Source: an uncultured Candidatus Nemicrothrix sp. (lineage in GTDB: Bacteria > Actinomycetota > Acidimicrobiia > Acidimicrobiales > UBA8592). Taken from it: a stretch of 10,182 bases of DNA. The notes below the pieces were generated by a model. The model had not been told where the DNA came from. It saw nothing but the letters and a program-made list of their open reading frames with translations, and did not search any database. A program made the translations under genes and the position numbers. Numbering within the stretch: position 1 is the stretch's first letter; the number at the start of each line of letters is the position of its first letter. The stretch is taken from assembly GCA_913046155.1 (NCBI GenBank), contig CAJWRY010000054.1:1-10182 (forward strand). Reading direction: 5' to 3'. Of this stretch, positions 1-5,423 are shown in pieces.

Positions 1-94
1 GTGTTCTGGCAGCTCTTTCGATTCCTTTTTTGATGGCATCGTCAAAACTGATTGTTGATGTTGATATTACCTCGGTAATCCTTGCGATTGTCAT
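1..94 (-). CDS. Dodecin family flavin-binding protein (5' part only, cut by window edge)
   Basis: The reverse strand from 94 opens with ATG and encodes MTIARITEVISTSTISFDDA, followed by IKKGIERAART, and then leaves the window. This is the dodecin N-terminus: a first beta strand ending in the V-I-E/T-E-V-I-x-x-S pattern, then F-D/E-D-A and an amphipathic helix of the KKGIERAxxT type. Dodecins are small proteins of about 70 residues. They form hollow dodecamers in the cytoplasm that bind flavins, and are thought to buffer or store free flavin. Roughly the last 40 residues, including the flavin-stacking region, lie outside the window. The start lies 37 nt after the stop of the preceding Nfu-like gene on the same strand, so co-transcription is likely. 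A G-rich stretch (GGGGGCGCA) sits directly upstream and may act as a weak ribosome binding site. A four-codon frame, ATG GGG GCG CAA TGA, ends overlapping the dodecin ATG. Only 31 codons are visible, so the family call rests on the N-terminal pattern. Confidence 0.75.
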   Translation of the reverse strand, partial: MTIARITEVISTSTISFDDAIKKGIERAART

Positions 95-131
95 TGCGCC
101 CCCATGTACAGCTTTTGGTGTTTGTTAAAGT

Positions 132-461
132 TTAGCCTTCTGTAGCTGATTCAAAACTAGGAACTTCTACACCGGGTAGATAATACGTGAACATTTCGGT
201 GATTGTTTTGGCTATGTCCGCTGGACTAATCTGCCCTTTTGCTTGATCTATGGTTATTACGTTACTGTTCATATGGATTTTTTCTATTCCGCCCAAATTG
301 AATAGTGCTTTGGCTAGCTCGTCTGGAGGACGCTTCCCTAAGATTTCTTGTTCAATGGAATATCTTTCGTGGTCCATTCCCGTAATGCTTCGATTGATTT
401 CAAATCTGAGCACACCGGGTTTTGAAACTGATTTTTGTATGACTGTGACTGGCTGACCCAT
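132..461 (-). CDS. Small protein resembling the Nfu/NifU N-terminal domain (no cysteine)
   Basis: A 109-residue protein starting MGQPVTVIQKS. Its layout follows the N-terminal domain of Nfu proteins: an early strand with a KPGVLRFEIN segment (family pattern T-P-N-P-x-x-L-K-F), then a helix and strand 'ELAKALFNLGGIEKIHMNSN' leading into VITI (family pattern S-P-L-A-x-x-L-F-x-I-x-G-V-x-x-V-x-x-x-x-x-F-I-T-V), then a C-terminal helix (AKTITEMFTYYLPG) matching the I-x-x-x-I-x-x-F-F-x-x-G-x-P region. In true Nfu proteins this domain precedes a CxxC domain that carries the Fe-S cluster. Here that domain is absent and the protein contains no cysteine, so it cannot ligate a cluster through cysteine. 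The frame is open upstream to 611, inside rnhB, but the ATG at 461 matches the family start and has TACGAT exactly 6 nt before it; an in-frame ATG at 500 is less likely. The gap to the rnhB stop is 71 nt. The family call is fairly secure; the function is unknown. Confidence 0.7.
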   Translation of the reverse strand: MGQPVTVIQKSVSKPGVLRFEINRSITGMDHERYSIEQEILGKRPPDELAKALFNLGGIEKIHMNSNVITIDQAKGQISPADIAKTITEMFTYYLPGVEVPSFESATEG

Positions 462-467
462 ATTGTG

Positions 468-473
468 ATCGTA
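468..473 (-). promoter_or_regulatory. Candidate -10 box (TACGAT) for leaderless transcription of the Nfu-like gene
   Basis: On the minus strand TACGAT is followed by CACAAT and then the ATG at 461. This puts a TANNNT -10 hexamer at the distance expected if transcription starts on the A of the start codon. No convincing -35 hexamer was found 16-18 nt upstream, which is common in actinobacteria. There is no Shine-Dalgarno sequence, which fits leaderless translation. Confidence 0.45.
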
Positions 474-532
474 GCTGTTCACCGAGTGATATGCCGACAT
501 GTAAACGATGAACTTATAATCGCTGCACTTTG

Positions 533-1234
533 TCAGAATAAAGTGTTTTGAGCTGGATCTTTTCTTGGGGTGGGAGCTTGAGAGTACGGAGTGTCTTGCA
601 TGTACTTCCATGAAATTCTATGTAGCGGTGTTGGACCTGATTCGTATAAAGCTTTTTTATGTTTTGGGCACGGGTATCCCTTATTTGATTCGAATGCATA
701 GTCTGGAAACAACTTGTGATTCTCTTTCATGATCCTGTCCCTAGTAACCTTCGCTAGGATCGACGCAGTGGCTATTGATAAACACTTGGCATCACCTTTG
801 ATAATCATTGTTCTATTCGCTTTACCGACAATTTCTCCGACAAAGTCCCACTTCCCATCAATTAGTGCATGGTCTATGTCTATGTTAAGTGATTTAAGGG
901 CTCGCTTTGTTGCTAGCTTTTGGGCATGTGACATACCGAATTCGTCGCATTCTTGGTTTGTGGCATGTCCGACGCTCCAGTGCGAGCACCAATTGGTTAT
1001 GGGGTCGTATAGTGACTCCCTTTCTTTTTCGTTAAGTGCTTTTGAATCTCGCACTTTATAAAGTCTTCTATCTTTGGGGATCACGGCTGCTGCGATTGTG
1101 AGTGGCCCCGCCCATGCACCTCTGCCAACCTCATCAATTCCAACGACATATTTCTTTCCGGCTGACCACAAAGTGTGTTCAAATCTCTTAGTGGGAGCGT
1201 TATGTTTGTTTACTTTTCTTAGAGGAGTTGGCAC
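533..1234 (-). CDS. rnhB: Ribonuclease HII
   Basis: A 233-residue cytoplasmic RNase HII. It cuts the RNA strand of RNA/DNA hybrids and incises 5' to single ribonucleotides in DNA, using two metal ions. Visible motifs: GIDEVGRG at residues 32-39 with catalytic Asp34 and Glu35, followed by AWAGP; DSKxL at 63-66; the A-L-I-D-G segment with Asp126; KGDAKCLSIATASILAKVTRD at about 146-166, carrying Asp148 and the conserved A-S-I-x-A-K-V stretch; and SNKGY near 183 followed by GPTPLHRxSW at 200-209. All four acidic active-site residues are present and the length is normal. The start is the GTG at 1234: an ATG two bases earlier is out of frame, there is no Shine-Dalgarno, and TAACCT lies exactly 6 nt upstream. 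The gene follows the 577-residue ORF by 40 nt and precedes the Nfu-like gene. Confidence 0.95.
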   Translation of the reverse strand: MPTPLRKVNKHNAPTKRFEHTLWSAGKKYVVGIDEVGRGAWAGPLTIAAAVIPKDRRLYKVRDSKALNEKERESLYDPITNWCSHWSVGHATNQECDEFGMSHAQKLATKRALKSLNIDIDHALIDGKWDFVGEIVGKANRTMIIKGDAKCLSIATASILAKVTRDRIMKENHKLFPDYAFESNKGYPCPKHKKALYESGPTPLHRISWKYMQDTPYSQAPTPRKDPAQNTLF

Positions 1235-1240
1235 ATACTG

Positions 1241-1268
1241 AGGTTAGCTGAACTTGAAAATCGATCAA
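1241..1268 (-). promoter_or_regulatory. Candidate leaderless promoter of rnhB (TTGATC-16-TAACCT)
   Basis: Reading the minus strand, TTGATC (1268-1263) is separated by 16 nt from TAACCT (1246-1241), which is followed by CAGTAT and the GTG start at 1234. The -35 matches four of six consensus bases, and the -10 fits TANNNT. The spacing predicts a transcript starting at the GTG itself. Part of the -35 region lies in the 40-nt gap after the upstream ORF, so rnhB may be transcribed both from here and by read-through. Confidence 0.45.
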
Positions 1269-1274
1269 GGGTCT

Positions 1275-3008
1275 TCACCGAAAGGTTCCACCATCTGGCG
1301 AGTCAGGCTTTATCCGGTTCCTCAGAAGACTGGTGTCTCCATGGATTGCTACTGCAATCTCCTTTGGTATTTGTTTTGAAAGAAGTGTTTCGCCTATCTG
1401 ATCGCTACTAGACCAGCTTTTGTCTAGGCTCCGTGCATTTATTTGGATTCTATTAGAAGTACTGGCCTCCCATAGAAGCGCAGGTGATGTGCCATGCCAC
1501 CTGATTGCGTACCCCATTATTCCGGAACTGATAGGCGCATTGTTTACTTGAATTCCAACCCCAATCCAATCTTGGTTATACGAGGATGCAACTTGAATTT
1601 GCTTTTCTCCAGACGGTAATTTGTTTTCTTGAAGAAACCCCGCGCGAATTGCCAGCAAGAAAAGCGCAGAGAAGACAGGGTCTTGCTGCCTAGAACCCGT
1701 ACTTAGGGATCCTGTTGGATCAGCTTTGAAAAGAATTTGATCTAAAGTCAAAGAATCTTCTTGAATTTGGAGATATCCACCCAGAGTCTCAATAATTATT
1801 TCGTAAGATTCCGTATATTTTCGAAATGGGGACGAGCTTTTTTTACTCCCTGTTACCTCTTGGATCCTCACAAGTTGATTTTGAAGTTCTGTTGCTAGTG
1901 ACTGTTGTTGCAGGAACATCAATATTTCAATTGCTGCATTGAGGGAGACTACCTCTAGAGTGAAATCTCGCTTTTTTAGTCTTCGCTTGCCTGGTAGCGA
2001 TGCAAGAAGCTGACGCACACTTTCGTTAATCCAAGGGGCAATATCTTCCAACTCCTCTTCTTGTGAGCAGAACTCGAGATATTTCTGCCATAGACATAGT
2101 GCATAAAGCGTTTCTTTGTTGACATTATTCTTGAAAAGACTCGTTGGCGTGCTTTCCATGTACTTGAATATGAGTTTCTTCGCCGAGTCGGAATGACCCC
2201 ATGCCATAAGTGCAAGAGCAGTGAGTGGAAGTACAGGTTCATCTGAGTCTACGTTCCAAAAACGGGAACTGATTTCCTGATCAGATCCTATTAGAAGATG
2301 TCTTCTAGCTGTGTTCAGAATCGAGGCCAGCCTGTTATCGTCGGTTTGTATTTCCATGCCATTTTCAAAATGCTTTTGCCAACCATTTGAGACGTCATCA
2401 AACGAAGGAGAGCGTTCGATATCAGGGAGATTATCTAGATCCCCATTATTTATAACTAGTTCAAGCTTCGTTGAGTGAGGGAGAGGGAAAATGAGGGCGC
2501 TGTCACGGCTGGGTTTGCTTATAGGTGATGTGCTGGTTTTCAGATCTTCTATTTCAGCGTTCACTATCCGGTCAATCATTTCTTGATACCCTGAGCCGGA
2601 TATTAACATTCTTGGAGTTTTGCTAGAGACGATAATGGGCTTTGCATTAGCCCTTACGGTTGTGGAATTAATCTCAACGGGACCAAAATCTAATAGCATT
2701 ATGCTTATCGCCACGGGAATGGGTGTCTCATTGTAGAACTCAAGTTTCGTTACGCTTTGGCCGCCCCATGGGATTACCTCTACGCGCTGAGTGATATCGC
2801 CTCCTGGAACTCTCATGCGAGTTACCGTAGTAATTTCATTGCTATCTACACTTTGCCTGATAGATGCTCTTTCTTCGGAGAAATGCCATCGATCATCTGC
2901 TCCTACTCCCCAGCAGAGTCTTTTGGGGATGGCACTTGGCCATGTGAGATTACCAGAGGAGTCTAGATCTAGCATCACATGGTTCCCTAGTATCCCGAGT
3001 TCTGGCAT
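1275..3008 (-). CDS. Conserved-looking protein of unknown function, possible six-hairpin-like fold
   Basis: I do not recognise a named family for this 577-residue protein. There is no signal peptide or membrane segment, so it should be cytoplasmic. Residues 1 to about 200 look beta-rich, with alternating short strands such as RVEVIPWGGQSVTKLEFYNE and VAISIMLLDFG, as in a beta-sandwich. Residues 225 to about 480 look mostly helical, with paired helices (ALALMAWGHSDSAKKLIFKY, ALCLWQKYLEF, LNAAIEILMFLQQQ, VFSALFLLAIRAGFL). The C-terminal part (about 490-545) contains GYAIRWHGTSPALLWEA. A beta-sandwich followed by helical pairs is the architecture of GH15-like and other six-hairpin glycosidases, but I cannot point to a catalytic acid pair, so enzymatic activity is unproven. 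It starts at ATG 3008, 41 nt after the gpsA stop, with a weak AAGG about 10 nt upstream and TAAGGT 9 nt upstream. It is probably in an operon with gpsA and rnhB. Confidence 0.6.
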   Translation of the reverse strand: MPELGILGNHVMLDLDSSGNLTWPSAIPKRLCWGVGADDRWHFSEERASIRQSVDSNEITTVTRMRVPGGDITQRVEVIPWGGQSVTKLEFYNETPIPVAISIMLLDFGPVEINSTTVRANAKPIIVSSKTPRMLISGSGYQEMIDRIVNAEIEDLKTSTSPISKPSRDSALIFPLPHSTKLELVINNGDLDNLPDIERSPSFDDVSNGWQKHFENGMEIQTDDNRLASILNTARRHLLIGSDQEISSRFWNVDSDEPVLPLTALALMAWGHSDSAKKLIFKYMESTPTSLFKNNVNKETLYALCLWQKYLEFCSQEEELEDIAPWINESVRQLLASLPGKRRLKKRDFTLEVVSLNAAIEILMFLQQQSLATELQNQLVRIQEVTGSKKSSSPFRKYTESYEIIIETLGGYLQIQEDSLTLDQILFKADPTGSLSTGSRQQDPVFSALFLLAIRAGFLQENKLPSGEKQIQVASSYNQDWIGVGIQVNNAPISSGIMGYAIRWHGTSPALLWEASTSNRIQINARSLDKSWSSSDQIGETLLSKQIPKEIAVAIHGDTSLLRNRIKPDSPDGGTFR

Positions 3009-3049
3009 TACGTTCTGACCTTACGCATCATCTGTAGTTATTTTAACCG

Positions 3050-4042
3050 CTATCGTTCTGATCGTTGCTCCCTCATCAGCAGAATATCGTAGGCATCTGT
3101 GACTGTTGTTTTGCCTTGCAAAACAGCAGTCACTTGATCGCTGATGGGAGTTTCTACTTTGTGCGCCGCTGCAAGGGAGGTTACTGCAGGTGCCGTTACG
3201 ACACCTTCTGCGACATTATTCATCTCTGCGAGGACCTCAATTGTGTTTCGTCCTTTACCTAATTGCTCACCAACATACCTATTTCTGCTTTGCGGAGAGA
3301 AACAGGTGGCTACTAGGTCACCTAACCCGGCGAGTCCGGAAAAAGTTTCTGCTGCTCCACCCATTGCGCTACCTAACCTTGCTAATTCTGCTAAACCTCG
3401 CGTAACTACAGCAGCTCTCGTATTGTCGCCTGTTCCTAAGCCAGTCGTCATCCCTACAGCTAATGCAAGTACATTCTTGAATGCCCCTCCTAACTCGCAA
3501 CCTATTACGTCTTCGCTTGTATAGACCCTGAATGTCTCTGTTGAGAAAACTTGGAATGCTTGAGCACGTAAAGATTCATTTTCCGTTGCGACCACCGCTG
3601 CTGTGGCATCCCCAGCAAGTACCTCAGCAGCTAAATTTGGTCCAGTTAGCACTCCGGTAGGTCTGCTTGGTGACTCAGACGCTATGACCTGTGTCATCGT
3701 TAAGTTACTTTTCTGTTCCAGTCCCTTAGTGAGACTGATAATCGGGGTCATAGGTTTCGAGAGAGGCAATAACTTTCGGAGTACCTCTCTAAAGCTCTGT
3801 GATGGAATAGCAATCAAGATAATGTCTGCGTTATTTACTACTTCTTCTAGATCTACTGAAGCATCCAACTGTGGATGAAGTTTGCTTTTCCCTAGATATC
3901 TGGTGTTCCTGTTCTTTTGCCTTATTGATCGGGCGACTACCGGATCTCGACACCACAGTTTTGTCGGCAGGTTATGAGATACTAGGTGGGCAACCGTTGT
4001 CCCCCAGCTACCGCCACCTACAACTGCTACTTGAAATGTCAC
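3050..4042 (-). CDS. gpsA: NAD(P)-dependent glycerol-3-phosphate dehydrogenase
   Basis: A 330-residue cytoplasmic enzyme that reduces dihydroxyacetone phosphate to sn-glycerol-3-phosphate, the backbone of phospholipids. The N-terminal Rossmann motif VVGGGSWGTT is at residues 7-16. It is followed by IPSQSFREVL (79-88), SLTKGLE (103-109), TGPNLAAEV (133-141), GAFKNVLALAVG (186-197) with the catalytic Lys189, GDNTRAA (205-211), GLAGLGDLVATC (236-247) and SRNRYVGEQLGKG (252-264). All main family motifs are intact and the length is typical. The start is GTG at 4042. A nearby ATG is out of frame and stops at once, there is no Shine-Dalgarno, and TACGAT lies exactly 6 nt upstream. It is transcribed divergently from cofC across a 62-nt gap, the same pairing as Rv2982c/Rv2983 in M. 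tuberculosis. It heads the minus-strand gene run. Confidence 0.96.
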   Translation of the reverse strand: MTFQVAVVGGGSWGTTVAHLVSHNLPTKLWCRDPVVARSIRQKNRNTRYLGKSKLHPQLDASVDLEEVVNNADIILIAIPSQSFREVLRKLLPLSKPMTPIISLTKGLEQKSNLTMTQVIASESPSRPTGVLTGPNLAAEVLAGDATAAVVATENESLRAQAFQVFSTETFRVYTSEDVIGCELGGAFKNVLALAVGMTTGLGTGDNTRAAVVTRGLAELARLGSAMGGAAETFSGLAGLGDLVATCFSPQSRNRYVGEQLGKGRNTIEVLAEMNNVAEGVVTAPAVTSLAAAHKVETPISDQVTAVLQGKTTVTDAYDILLMREQRSER

Positions 4043-4048
4043 GCTTGC

Positions 4049-4054
4049 ATCGTA
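4049..4054 (-). promoter_or_regulatory. Candidate -10 box (TACGAT) for leaderless gpsA
   Basis: On the minus strand TACGAT is followed by GCAAGC and the GTG start of gpsA at 4042, a 6-nt spacing that predicts transcription starting at the start codon. No clear TTGACA-like -35 is seen. The hexamer is identical to the one in front of the Nfu-like gene. Confidence 0.45.
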
Positions 4055-4078
4055 GCGCTAGAATCTAATGGAATTGTC

Positions 4079-4086
4079 TATAGATT
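4079..4086 (+). promoter_or_regulatory. Candidate -10 region (TATAGATT) for cofC
   Basis: TATAGA (4079-4084) and the overlapping TAGATT (4081-4086) are the only -10-like hexamers at a useful distance before the cofC ATG at 4105. They predict a leader of about 12 nt ending in GCGAAGTATTTT, with at most a weak GAAG ribosome binding site. No convincing -35 was found. Confidence 0.25.
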
Positions 4087-4104
4087 ACATAAGCGAAGTA
4101 TTTT

Positions 4105-4662
4105 ATGACTGATAAAGCGGTAATGATCCCTATTAAAAGTTTTGCGTCTGCAAAAATTCGCCTGTCTACAGTTTTGGATTCGAATGCTCGAGCGGATTTA
4201 GCTAAGGAGTTAGCTACTTCGGTTGTTTCGGCGTGTTCAGAAACTCCAGTCTTCATAGCTTGTGAGGATGATGCTGTTGAGTCTTGGGCTCGGAATTTAG
4301 GGGCAGAAATTCTTCGTAATCCCTCTGAGGGGTTGAATGAAGCAGTAGATTTTGGCTTTCGTAGCCTCAAGGACAGAGGTTTTGAAAGTGTTTTGATAAC
4401 GCATGGGGACTTGGTCTATCCAGCGGGGCTTCTGTCCTTGTTTGAGATGGAAGAGATAGTCATCGTCCCTGACAGTGAATTAGATGGCACGAATGTTCTT
4501 GTATTGCCAACAAATATCGATTTTGAATTTAGCTATGGACCTAACTCATATACGCGTCACCTGAAGTCTGCAACTATGTTGGAAGCAGAGGTTCTCGTAG
4601 TGGCGGATTCGCCTTTTTCGTTTGATATTGATGACCCTGATGATCTTCATTATGTTCTTTAG
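4105..4662 (+). CDS. cofC: 2-phospho-L-lactate / phosphoenolpyruvate guanylyltransferase (F420 synthesis)
   Basis: A 185-residue nucleotidyltransferase of the CofC/FbiD family. It activates 2-phospholactate, or phosphoenolpyruvate in actinobacteria, with GTP to make the guanylated donor that is joined to the deazaflavin Fo on the way to coenzyme F420. Visible motifs: IPIKSFASAKIRL (8-20) with Lys11 and Lys17, the nucleotide-binding start of the fold; EGLNEAV (75-81); THGDLVYP (99-106); PDSELDGTNVL (122-132); SYGPNSYTRHLKSA (143-156), which matches the family's F-x-Y-G-P-x-S-F-x-x-H; and DIDDPDDL (174-181) at the C-terminus. The protein is slightly shorter than the usual roughly 210 residues but keeps every motif. 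The ATG at 4105 gives the expected family N-terminus. It is divergent from gpsA and 29 nt upstream of the deacetylase gene. The symbol fbiD is used for the mycobacterial form. Confidence 0.92.
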   Translation: MTDKAVMIPIKSFASAKIRLSTVLDSNARADLAKELATSVVSACSETPVFIACEDDAVESWARNLGAEILRNPSEGLNEAVDFGFRSLKDRGFESVLITHGDLVYPAGLLSLFEMEEIVIVPDSELDGTNVLVLPTNIDFEFSYGPNSYTRHLKSATMLEAEVLVVADSPFSFDIDDPDDLHYVL

Positions 4663-4679
4663 TCGTTCTTTTCTGGGTC

Positions 4680-4685
4680 TAGAAT
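4680..4685 (+). promoter_or_regulatory. Candidate -10 box (TAGAAT) for leaderless PIG-L deacetylase gene
   Basis: TAGAAT matches five of six bases of TATAAT and is followed by GAGTAT and the GTG start at 4692, so transcription would start at the GTG. The box lies wholly in the 29-nt gap after cofC, meaning the deacetylase may have its own promoter. No strong -35 is visible. Confidence 0.45.
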
Positions 4686-4691
4686 GAGTAT

Positions 4692-5420
4692 GTGATTACC
4701 AAAAATCTTGAAGTCCCTAAAAGAGCTTTAGCTATTGGCGCTCATCCAGATGATATTGAATTTGGAGCTGGGGCTACCCTCGCCAAGTGGTCTGACCATG
4801 GTTGCGAGGTGAGCATGTTGATCTGCACCGACGGATCAAAAGGTACGTGGAATTCCGATATCGATAAAGGTGAACTGATCACCAAACGGAAAAGCGAGCA
4901 AATATCAGCAGCTGTGGAGCTCAAAGCGACCGGCAAAGTCGCTTTCCTTGGAGAAGTTGATGGTGAGCTTGAAATCAGCGAAAACTTGCGCAAACGTTTG
5001 ACACTCTTCATACGAAATTTACGACCTAACGTTGTACTTACTCATGATCCTTGGAAAAGGTACAGGCTCCACCCAGATCATAGAAACGTTGGCTATCTGG
5101 TACTTGATGCGATCGTCGCCGCTCGAGATCCACTTTTTTTTCCTGAGCAGAATGTAGCTCCACATAGACCGGATGAGCTTCTACTATTTGAAGCCGAATT
5201 AGAAGACCATTTTGAGCAATGCGATGGTTACGAAAATAGCAAGTTGAATGCTCTTCTCTGCCATCAAAGCCAGTTGGAATCAACTATGGGGATAGGATCA
5301 GCAAGTATTGATGCTGATACGGCTGCTTTCAAAAAACACGAATTATCTAAATTAGATCGCAGTTATGCGGGGGAAGAATTTTCGGTAGCTGAAGCGTACA
5401 AAAGGATTTCTGAACTCTAG
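4692..5420 (+). CDS. PIG-L / LmbE family zinc-dependent N-deacetylase
   Basis: A 242-residue cytoplasmic protein of the GlcNAc-PI de-N-acetylase (LmbE) superfamily, which includes MshB, Mca and BshB of low-molecular-weight thiol metabolism. The diagnostic AHPDDIEFGAGAT motif is at residues 17-29: His18 and Asp21 are the expected zinc ligands and Asp20 the general base. HPDH at 127-130 supplies the third ligand (His130) and the second catalytic histidine (His127). A CHQSQ segment near 190-194 is also typical. The substrate cannot be told from the sequence. A thiol-cofactor or glycoconjugate role is possible, but the position next to cofC does not prove a link to F420. The start is GTG at 4692; the ATG overlapping it reads directly into TGA. 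Its stop is 3 nt from the stop of the convergent DUF1015 gene. Confidence 0.88.
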   Translation: MITKNLEVPKRALAIGAHPDDIEFGAGATLAKWSDHGCEVSMLICTDGSKGTWNSDIDKGELITKRKSEQISAAVELKATGKVAFLGEVDGELEISENLRKRLTLFIRNLRPNVVLTHDPWKRYRLHPDHRNVGYLVLDAIVAARDPLFFPEQNVAPHRPDELLLFEAELEDHFEQCDGYENSKLNALLCHQSQLESTMGIGSASIDADTAAFKKHELSKLDRSYAGEEFSVAEAYKRISEL

Positions 5421-5423
5421 CAC

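Noticed and set aside
462..611. N-terminal extension of the Nfu-like gene by 50 codons into rnhB
   Set aside because: The extra residues do not resemble the family, overlap the rnhB coding region, and the ATG at 461 has a well-placed -10 box.
3144..3524. 126-codon open frame on the plus strand inside gpsA
   Set aside because: Low-complexity, Ala/Pro/Thr-rich shadow of a gene with all GpsA motifs on the other strand.
4065..4370. 101-codon open frame on the minus strand against cofC
   Set aside because: It is antisense to a clear CofC gene and has no recognisable protein features.
4663..4691. Shine-Dalgarno before the deacetylase (CTGGG or GAG)
   Set aside because: The G-rich stretch is too far from the GTG and a -10 box lies between them, so leaderless expression is the simpler reading.
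5134..5141. Run of eight T in the deacetylase gene, and a similar run at 5492-5499 in DUF1015, as possible frameshift or assembly error sites
   Set aside because: Both reading frames stay intact through the runs and conserved motifs lie on both sides, so no frameshift is indicated.
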